The translations under genes were made by a program, and so were the position numbers. DNA of 18,451 nucleotides from an uncultured Collinsella sp. (GTDB lineage Bacteria; Actinomycetota; Coriobacteriia; Coriobacteriales; Coriobacteriaceae), in the NCBI GenBank assembly GCA_902494765.1, contig CABUUK010000050.1, forward strand, positions 1 through 18,451. The letters run 5' to 3'. The notes under the pieces were generated by a model. The model was not told where the DNA came from and did no database searches. It saw only the letters and a program-made list of their open reading frames with translations. This document shows positions 1 to 5,427 of this stretch, in pieces; the stretch's first letter is position 1, and every line of letters starts with the position of its first letter.

Positions 1-79
1 CTGGAACACGAGCCGGAGGCAGGTAAGATTGAAGGGCCTGACCCCGGAGGAGTACCGGAATCAGGCCCTTGCGGCCTAG
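1..79 (+). CDS. IS3-family transposase, C-terminal end only (partial at window edge)
   Basis: Reading from base 2, the frame encodes about 25 residues and stops at TAG 77-79. The fragment contains RRQVRLKGLTPEEYRNQAL, which matches from memory the very conserved C-terminus of IS3/IS150-type DDE transposases (the L-x-G-L-[ST]-P-x-x-Y-R signature just after the catalytic domain). The rest of the gene lies left of the window, so intactness cannot be judged. Frame 1 is also open to base 90 but gives no recognisable protein. The hairpin formed by 32-41 and 61-70 lies inside this reading frame, so it is probably part of the coding sequence rather than a dedicated terminator. Confidence 0.75.
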   Translation, partial: WNTSRRQVRLKGLTPEEYRNQALAA

Positions 80-117
80 TCGCTATTTAGGGCGTCCAAG
101 ATTTGGGGCGCAGTTCA
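1..117 (+). mobile_element. Right end of an IS3-family insertion sequence
   Basis: Thirty-eight bases after the transposase stop the sequence ends in TTTGGGGCGCAGTTCA (102-117), the style of terminal inverted repeat seen in IS3/IS150 elements, whose ends are 5'-TG...CA-3'. The element would therefore end at about 117, about 60 bp downstream of the stop codon of the neighbouring oxidoreductase (which is at 176-178). The left end, the left repeat and the target-site duplication are outside the window, so the boundary is inferred from the motif alone. Confidence 0.55.
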
Positions 118-175
118 CATTTGGAACGGGGCCCAACGCCTCACGCTATCGCAACGACGCTATCGGCCGCATGCC

Positions 176-2185
176 CTAGATGTTAAGACCAGCCTCATAG
201 CCCTCGCGACTTGCGACCAAAGCGTTGCCGGCCTTGACGGCGCACCCGACCACCTGCACGTTATCGCAGTACTTGCGCGCGGCCTCCTCGAGCGGGTTAT
301 ACGCCTTGTAGCCAAAGGCCGAAATCACGGTTGCCGCCGGCAGGCTGTGCTCGACGCCCTCGGCGTCCTTGTACACCACGGCGAAGCCCAAGCCCGCATC
401 CTCGTCCTTGCCGGCCTCGCCCGACCAGCTGGCGATGGTGCTATCGACCTCGACGCCGCTCTCAACGCGCTGGACGGTAGCGTTGACGTGGGACTTGACC
501 CCTGCCGCCGCCATCATGCCCATAAAAGCGCCCTTGGTGATAGGCATCATGTCAAGGCAAAGCCCGCCACGCATTTCGACCACCGTAACGTCGTCGCGAT
601 AGGCAGCCACGAACTCCGCGGTCTCGGCACCAACCTCGCCGCCACCGCAAACCACGACAGGGCCGGGCTTGACGGCAACATGGCCCAACAGCACGTCCTC
701 CGCCGACACAGCGTTCTCGATACCCGGAATAGGCGGCGTGAGTGGCTTGGCGCCCGTCGCGACAACCACGGCATCGGGCGCAAAGTCCGCGATGAGCTGC
801 TCGTCGACCTCGGTATTAAGGTGCATGGGCACCTCGAGGGCCTCAAGCTCGGCACGCAGGGCGCTCACATAGGTCGAGAGCTCGCCCTTACCCGTCGGGT
901 AGGCCGCCGAGCGGAACTGACCGCCGAGCGATTCCTGGGCCTCGAAGACCTCCACGACATGACCGCGCTCAGCTGCCGTCTTGGCGGCCTGCAGACCGGC
1001 GGGGCCGGCACCGATGACCATGACGCGCTTACGATCGGACTCGGCAACGGGCGCCATGTCGTTCTCGTACTCACGACCGACGCGCGGGTTGACCAGACAG
1101 GTAATAGCTTCATCGACATAGAGCGGGAATTCGCAACCCTGCAGACAGCCGATGCACTGATGGACCTCGCACATGCGGCCGGCACGCGCCTTGGCAGGCA
1201 TATGCGGATCGGCGAGCGAGCCGCGACCCATGGCGACAAAATCGCAGGTACCCATTGTAAGAAGCGTATCGGCCATGCCAGGGTCGTTAACGCGGTTGGA
1301 CAAAATCACGGGAATGTTGACGACCTCGCGGATCTTAGCGCAGCGGTCGGCATTTACGGCATGCGGGGTAAACATGGGCGCGATAACCTGATCGGTCGGT
1401 TTGCTCGCATACATGCCATTGGAGCAGTTGATGGCATCAAAGCCAATCTCCTCCAAATGGCGGCACAGCTGCAACGTCTCGGCAATGGTACGGCCTCCGG
1501 GAACCATGTCATCGCTCGAGATGCGCACAATCATCGCGAAGTCCTCGCCCACCTTGGCACGCACGGCAGCAGCGATCTCGTCGACGATGCGCACGCGGTT
1601 GCAGAAGCTGCCGCCGTAGCAGTCAACGCGACGGTTGACCGCCGGCGAGAGAAACTCGGCAAGCAGGTAGCCATGGGCGCAGTGGAGCTCCATGCCATCG
1701 AAGCCAGCCTGCTGGGCACGCGCTGCGGCGGAGGCAAAATCCGCCACAAGCTGATGAATCTCGTCCACGGTCATCTCGCGGGCCAAGCTCTGGCAGGCGG
1801 GGCAGGTGGTGGCGCTGGGCGCAACTACGTCGAGGCCACAGGTCGCCTGCGGCATAACCTGACGGCCGGGATGGTACATCTGGCAGACGATCTTGGCGCC
1901 GGCATCGTGCACGGCGTCGACCAAGCGCTTGTTGCCCTCAATCTGACCGTCGTTATACAAGCCCGGAATACGCGTGTAGCCCTTGCGGCCCTCCTGCACG
2001 GCATAGTCCTCGGTGATAAGCAGGCCCCAGCCGCCGCGTGCCTTCTCGACCATGTAGCTCACGTAGCGATCGGTGATCATACCATCGAGCGTGCCGTAGT
2101 TGGTGACCATGGCGGGCACCACCAGGCGATTAGACACCTCCATGGCACCGATCTTCATGGGCGAAAACAGAGTGTCATAGTTCAT
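176..2185 (-). CDS. NADH:flavin oxidoreductase, old-yellow-enzyme / 2,4-dienoyl-CoA reductase type (FMN, 4Fe-4S, FAD)
   Basis: A 669-residue three-module flavoenzyme that should move hydride from NAD(P)H through FAD and a 4Fe-4S cluster to FMN, to reduce an activated C=C bond in the cytoplasm. Residues 1-360 form the FMN-binding TIM barrel, with the catalytic-region motif HCAHGYLLAEFLSP (His168, His171) and the D-x-YGG-x(3)-NR signature that follows it. Cys344, Cys347, Cys351 and Cys363 form the iron-sulfur motif. GAGPAG at 392-397 begins the FAD fold, and CGGGEVGAETAEF near 513-525 the NAD(P) fold. Length and order match FadH, enoate reductases and BaiCD/BaiH bile-acid enzymes (about 640-670 residues), so the fold is secure but the substrate is not. 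The start is fixed by CAGGAGG seven to eight bases before the ATG. It is divergent from a MerR regulator, which may respond to the enzyme's substrate. Confidence 0.9.
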   Translation of the reverse strand: MNYDTLFSPMKIGAMEVSNRLVVPAMVTNYGTLDGMITDRYVSYMVEKARGGWGLLITEDYAVQEGRKGYTRIPGLYNDGQIEGNKRLVDAVHDAGAKIVCQMYHPGRQVMPQATCGLDVVAPSATTCPACQSLAREMTVDEIHQLVADFASAAARAQQAGFDGMELHCAHGYLLAEFLSPAVNRRVDCYGGSFCNRVRIVDEIAAAVRAKVGEDFAMIVRISSDDMVPGGRTIAETLQLCRHLEEIGFDAINCSNGMYASKPTDQVIAPMFTPHAVNADRCAKIREVVNIPVILSNRVNDPGMADTLLTMGTCDFVAMGRGSLADPHMPAKARAGRMCEVHQCIGCLQGCEFPLYVDEAITCLVNPRVGREYENDMAPVAESDRKRVMVIGAGPAGLQAAKTAAERGHVVEVFEAQESLGGQFRSAAYPTGKGELSTYVSALRAELEALEVPMHLNTEVDEQLIADFAPDAVVVATGAKPLTPPIPGIENAVSAEDVLLGHVAVKPGPVVVCGGGEVGAETAEFVAAYRDDVTVVEMRGGLCLDMMPITKGAFMGMMAAAGVKSHVNATVQRVESGVEVDSTIASWSGEAGKDEDAGLGFAVVYKDAEGVEHSLPAATVISAFGYKAYNPLEEAARKYCDNVQVVGCAVKAGNALVASREGYEAGLNI

Positions 2186-2332
2186 ATTTGCCTCCTGATA
2201 TTCATCCGACGACCTCGCAATCGCGCAGTCATTGGCACCGTGGGGCCCCTCACCCCGCGTACAATAGCCTTATGTTCAAGTAGGGGGTTACCCCCAGGTC
2301 AAGGCCCAAAGGATCTTTAGGAGGCTCAAAAG
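2186..2332. promoter_or_regulatory. Divergent promoter region with MerR-type dyad
   Basis: The 147-bp gap between the oxidoreductase and the MerR gene contains a dyad GGGGGT-t-ACCCCC at 2283-2295. Immediately beside it, on the minus strand, is CTTGACC (2297-2303), a good -35 match. This is the geometry of MerR-family operators, where the dyad lies in an over-long -35/-10 spacer; the matching -10 for the oxidoreductase is poor, so its position is uncertain. Towards the regulator there is TACAAT at 2260-2265, a good -10, with a TTGGCA at 2232-2237 that is too far away (22 bp) for a standard -35. The dyad would lie downstream of that -10, which fits autorepression. Everything beyond the motifs is inference. 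Confidence 0.5.
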
Positions 2333-3154
2333 ATGCGCTGCACGCAAAAGGAGATCCGGGAAAAGCTCGGCATCACGCGGGACACCCTGCGCTTCTACGA
2401 GCAAAAGGGCATCATCCAACCAGAAGTCGACCCCGCAAACGGGTATCGCTATTACGACGATTGGCAGGTCAACCTGCTGTGGGACTGCAAGTTCTATCAA
2501 TCGATGGGCTTTTCGCTCACCGAGATTCAGCAGATCCTGGCAAGCGATGAGCTGTCGACGATTCAGCAGCGCATTCAGCACAGGGCCGATAAGGTCGAAC
2601 ACGAGCTCGAACGCAAAAAGATGGAACTCGAGCTCATGCGTCAGCATGTGGAGGACATGGAGCATGCGCCTCATGAGCTTGGGCGCGTCAAGCTCTCGCA
2701 TTTCGACGGCTGTGCCTATGTCCCCGTGCGCGAGAACCACGGCTTTCGCCAAGATGTCGACCCGGGCGCCGTGTCATTCATGAACGCCAATATGGCCCTT
2801 ATGCAGCCGTTATCTTGGTTTCCACGGCATGACCGCGACCATTATTACTGGGGCTACGCCATGGCACCGGCGATGTTTGAGACGCTTACCGGGTCGGAGA
2901 AATTAAAAGACGACCGAGAAGACGGCAATTGCCCCGAAGGGTTCACCATTATCGATGCAGGCCAGGCGCTTGAGACTTGGCTGGACGCCGGCGACCGCTG
3001 GAACTTTGGGCTCGACCTCTTTGACGACCTTGTCGCCGATGCCCACGCGCGCGGACTCGAGCTACGAGGAGAAATCTGCGGAATCCTGGTCGCACGCGCC
3101 CATAGCGAACAAGGTTATCACCGCTACCTGCATGTGTTTCTGCCTGTGGAGTGA
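2333..3154 (+). CDS. MerR-family transcriptional regulator with C-terminal effector domain
   Basis: A 273-residue DNA-binding regulator. Residues 5-24 are the MerR helix-turn-helix (REKLGITRDTLRFYEQKGII, with the diagnostic T-L-R-[FY]-Y-E), 25-45 the wing (NGYRYYDD), and about 75-112 a charged heptad-like helix expected to be the antiparallel dimer coiled coil. Residues 115-273 form a larger C-terminal domain of the GyrI/BmrR-like ligand-binding size; no metal-binding cysteine pattern stands out, so a small-molecule effector is more likely than a metal. The start is supported by AGGAGG at 2319-2324, eight bases before ATG. It diverges from the flavin oxidoreductase gene and probably controls it. 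The effector is unknown. The gene is followed directly by the left repeat array, with no clear terminator of its own. Confidence 0.9.
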   Translation: MRCTQKEIREKLGITRDTLRFYEQKGIIQPEVDPANGYRYYDDWQVNLLWDCKFYQSMGFSLTEIQQILASDELSTIQQRIQHRADKVEHELERKKMELELMRQHVEDMEHAPHELGRVKLSHFDGCAYVPVRENHGFRQDVDPGAVSFMNANMALMQPLSWFPRHDRDHYYWGYAMAPAMFETLTGSEKLKDDREDGNCPEGFTIIDAGQALETWLDAGDRWNFGLDLFDDLVADAHARGLELRGEICGILVARAHSEQGYHRYLHVFLPVE

Positions 3155-3247
3155 GGCGGCGACGTGACCATCCGAGGCATCCAAGCAGCATTCGAAGCAA
3201 AAGAAAGCGTCCTGATTATCAACTTCATCCGGCAGTACCGGCCCAGG

Positions 3248-3585
3248 ATTCCGGGACGCGTTTTCCGCTCCATGCCTCTATCGGAAACGGCGTCCCATTC
3301 TGAGCGTCGAATCCGGGACGTAGTTTCCGCCAGAGGCCCCACCGGGAAAGCGCATCCCGGTTTGGAGCCGGAATCTGGGATGTAGTTTCCGCTTGAAGGG
3401 CAATCCGGAAAGCACGTCCCATTCTGAGGCCTGATTCTGGGACGCAGTTTCCGCGAGAGGCCGATCCGGAAACGGCATCCCACTCTGAGGCGAAATCTGG
3501 GATGCGCTTTCCGCCAAGGGTCGCAAAAGGAGGGCGCATCCCGTTCCGGGCGCGGATTCTGGGATGCAGCCTGCGCCGAAGGTCG
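3248..3585 (+). repeat. Left array of about 62-bp hairpin-forming tandem repeats (six units)
   Basis: Six copies, each starting near GGGA at 3253, 3315, 3378, 3439, 3499 and 3561, so the period is 60-63 bp. A unit reads [AT]TC[TC]GGGAYGCAGTTTCCGC, a loop of about 12-14 nt, then CCGGAAAGCGCATCCC and a linker ending in TTCTGAG. The two parts of each unit are near inverted complements, for example 3253-3267 against 3282-3296 (13 of 15 positions pair), so each unit can fold as a hairpin. The fifth copy is degraded in its right arm and the sixth retains only a left arm. Conservation covers the whole unit with no unique spacers. The same unit recurs at 4917-5310. Confidence 0.9.
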
Positions 3586-3652
3586 GCCCATCGCTGTTAT
3601 CACAAGTGCTCGCATGCGCGCTCCGGAGGTGTAAAACAGCAGGAAAACTGCT

Positions 3653-3666
3653 CTTTTTCGAAAAAG
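3653..3666. promoter_or_regulatory. Perfect 14-bp palindrome, possible operator
   Basis: CTTTTTCGAAAAAG is exactly self-complementary and lies 204 bp upstream of the AbiEi/nuclease-like gene, at the junction between the repeat array and the AT-rich leader. It overlaps the T-run following a short stem (3638-3652). It could be a protein-binding site or part of a weak bidirectional terminator; the sequence alone does not decide this. Confidence 0.35.
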
Positions 3667-3869
3667 TACACGTCCCTAAACTTACCGGATCTTCATAACT
3701 CGTTACCGTTCACGGGTGCCGATTGCCGCTTGCCGATTCAGTTCCAGAAAATGACGTCAAAACAGGCCATCTACCTGCATGGTTAGATTTTGGTCAGCTC
3801 CTGGTTTGCTGGGCGGCAAGTTCCGGCTGATACGTTTTTGCCACCCCAAAAAAAAGGAGGCGGTAGCCC

Positions 3870-4868
3870 ATGGCGCATTGCAATGACCAAATCATCGACC
3901 AGCTGTTAAACCAAGCCGAGCAGGAGGGACGATGCCTTATTCCCCCAAGCACGGCAATCCGAAAAGCGCTCCTTCGGCGCACCGGCGGCATGGTCGTCTC
4001 CCCCATGCCGGGACTGTTTGCGCGCAAAACGCGCTGGGATGAACTCAATCGGGCACAGCGTCATTGCGAAATTATCCGCGCCCTTGCGATCATCCACCCC
4101 GATTGGACGTTCTGCTCGTTTTCGGCCGCCTGCCTGTTGGGCCTCGAAGTCTCGTGGCGGCATCTGAACGTCGTGCATGTCTGCAGCACCACCAAGCCGT
4201 CGGCTCGCCCGGGCGCGCATATTCAGCGGCACCAGATTGAACCGGCAGGTGCAATGCACAGAGCCGACATATCGCTAACACCGCCCATTCAAACAGTAAC
4301 AGACTGCCTGCTTCAGACTGGTTTTGCCGACGGCATGCCCATTGCCGATTCTGCAATCTCAAAGCTCGGCCTTACGCAAGAGCACTTGATGAAGGAGGTT
4401 GAAAAACGAGTAGGCCCTCGCAATGATCGTGCGATTCGCACGGCCCTCACCACGCTCCAGTATGCTGACGCGCGCGCCGAGAGCGGCGGGGAATCGGTCG
4501 CCCGAGCCGTCATGATCGAAACGGGCTTTATGCCCGACTGGCTTCAATACAAGTTGACGGACCCTTTCGATTCGACCGAGTCCATTCGAACGGACTTTGC
4601 ATGGGAGCGCCACGCACGGGAGCTCACGCTGGGCGAGCTCGACGGGCTTATCAAATATACTGATCAGCGCATACTTGCCGGGCAAACCACAGCCGAGGTG
4701 CTTGTTGCAGAACGGCAACGCGAGGCGCATCTGTCGCTCTACGGTCATCCGCTCATCCGCTTTACCATGAACGAGGTCCGCTCGGCAGGAATGCTCGCGA
4801 AAAAGCTGCAGACGGCAGGGATCAGGCAAACCGCGCTGCCGACATGGCTCAACGACGTGGACCTGTAG
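3870..4868 (+). CDS. Probable AbiEi-like winged-helix protein with C-terminal PD-(D/E)XK nuclease-type domain
   Basis: A 332-residue cytoplasmic protein with no signal peptide or membrane segment. Residues 1-55 resemble the AbiEi-type N-terminal winged helix, with the G-x(3)-SP-x(2)-GL-[FY]-x-R pattern (SPMPGLFARK). Residues 75-150 hold the AbiEi-style central segment (FCSFSAACLLGLEV, then VVHVCS and HIQRH). The C-terminal part carries a likely restriction-endonuclease-fold core like the DUF559/Vsr group: Glu208 in SGGESVAR, Asp242 in TDFAW, and ELDGLIKY with Glu256, Asp258 and Lys262. AbiEi proteins are antitoxins of type IV toxin-antitoxin phage-defence pairs, but no AbiEii toxin gene follows, so this one is an orphan and may act by itself. 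The start is fixed by AAGGAGG at 3854-3860, nine bases before ATG. It stands alone between two repeat arrays. The domain calls rest on motif recognition, not a search. Confidence 0.65.
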   Translation: MAHCNDQIIDQLLNQAEQEGRCLIPPSTAIRKALLRRTGGMVVSPMPGLFARKTRWDELNRAQRHCEIIRALAIIHPDWTFCSFSAACLLGLEVSWRHLNVVHVCSTTKPSARPGAHIQRHQIEPAGAMHRADISLTPPIQTVTDCLLQTGFADGMPIADSAISKLGLTQEHLMKEVEKRVGPRNDRAIRTALTTLQYADARAESGGESVARAVMIETGFMPDWLQYKLTDPFDSTESIRTDFAWERHARELTLGELDGLIKYTDQRILAGQTTAEVLVAERQREAHLSLYGHPLIRFTMNEVRSAGMLAKKLQTAGIRQTALPTWLNDVDL

Positions 4869-4916
4869 GGCTGTTGAGCCACGACTCATCCACGCCTGTG
4901 CCTGCACGTTTACCAA

Positions 4917-5310
4917 TCTGGAACGCGCCTTCCCATTGACCGCCCTAGCGGAAACTGCGTCCCGGAATCAGACCCCAAAACGGTCCCCGCTTTCCGGATG
5001 AGGACCTCAGCGGAAACCGTGTCCCGGAATAAAGGCTTAGAACGGGACAGGCTTTCCGGCTGAAGCGCCCAGCGGAAACTGCATCCCGGAATAGACGCTC
5101 AAACTGGGATGCAGCTTCCGCTTGAGGGCCTGTTCGGAAAGCGCATCCCATTCTGGAGCCGAATTCCGGGATGCAATTTCCGCTTGATAGCCCCTCCGGA
5201 AAGCGCGTCCCATTCTGAGCATCGATTCCGGGATGGATTTTCCGCTTGGCGCTCTACAGGAAACCGCATCCCACTCCGGAGCCGAGAAATGGGACGCACT
5301 TTCCGCTGGT
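4917..5310. repeat. Right array of the same 62-bp hairpin repeat, with an internal orientation switch
   Basis: Three units are in reverse orientation, starting AGCGGAAAC at 4947, 5009 and 5071 (exactly 62 bp apart), preceded by a decayed half unit at 4917-4946. They are followed by units in forward orientation with GGGA at 5106, 5168, 5230 and 5291 (62, 62 and 61 bp apart), the last retaining only the left arm. The forward units match the left array, except that the lead-in is ATTCCGGGA rather than ATTCTGGGA. The regular spacing and nearly identical arms indicate recent or continuing homogenisation. Confidence 0.9.
5071..5122. repeat. Large hairpin at the array inversion point
   Basis: Where the right array changes direction, 5071-5087 and 5106-5122 are inverted complements over 17 bp with one mismatch, with an 18-nt loop. 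The arms are the GGGATGCAGTTTCCGCT element in opposite orientations. The structure arises from two head-to-head repeat units. Confidence 0.8.
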
Positions 5311-5321
5311 GGCAGGCGCGG

Positions 5322-5358
5322 CAAAACAAAGGCCCCGACTCGCGATGGAGTCGAGGCC
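5322..5358 (-). terminator. Intrinsic terminator of the molybdenum hydroxylase operon
   Basis: Read on the minus strand, GGCCTCGACT (5358-5349) pairs with AGTCGGGGCC (5340-5331) around an eight-base loop with one imperfect position, and is followed at once by TTTGTTTT (5330-5323). It lies 70 bp after the stop codon of the hydroxylase gene and closes the five-gene minus-strand series. Confidence 0.8.
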
Positions 5359-5427
5359 AAAGGCGCAGTTTATGCAGTTGATGGTGAGCGCGAACGGCCC
5401 GTCAACAATGGCCGCCCGCGCTCTACC

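Larger units (their letters stand above)
3155..3869. other. 715-bp non-coding gap: repeat array plus AT-richer leader
   Basis: No convincing gene is seen. The first part (about 3248-3585) is a tandem array of hairpin-forming repeats described separately. The second part (3600-3869) is AT-richer and holds a small stem AGCAG-gaaaa-CTGCT (3638-3652) followed by CTTTTTC, which could be a weak terminator; overlapping it is a perfect 14-bp palindrome CTTTTTCGAAAAAG (3653-3666). A TTGCTG/TGATAC pair (3806-3811, 3828-3833, 16-bp spacing) is a weak promoter candidate for the next gene. Short open frames across the array on both strands exist only because the repeat lacks stop codons. Confidence 0.7.
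4869..5427. other. 559-bp non-coding gap: right repeat array plus terminator
   Basis: This gap between the convergent AbiEi/nuclease-like gene (plus) and the molybdenum hydroxylase gene (minus) contains no supportable gene. About 4917-5310 is the right repeat array, and 5322-5358 is the intrinsic terminator of the minus-strand operon; both are listed separately. Positions 4869-4916 and 5359-5427 hold nothing recognisable. Confidence 0.75.

Noticed and set aside
32..70. Inverted repeat AAGGGCCTGA / TCAGGCCCTT as the terminator of the oxidoreductase gene
   Set aside because: It lies within the transposase coding tail and lacks a clear T-run; a dual role is possible but unsupported.
347..2320. 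Open frame of 657 codons opposite the flavin oxidoreductase gene
   Set aside because: Antisense shadow; the opposite strand has the FMN, iron-sulfur and FAD signatures and a good ribosome-binding site.
3124..3615. Short minus-strand frames with a repeating peptide over the left array, and similar ones at 5037-5360
   Set aside because: The 62-bp period is not a multiple of three, so the repeat is read in changing frames; several frames are open at once and there are no ribosome-binding sites.
3248..5310. CRISPR array
   Set aside because: The whole 62-bp unit is conserved including the loop, there are no unique spacers, the orientation switches, and no cas gene is present.
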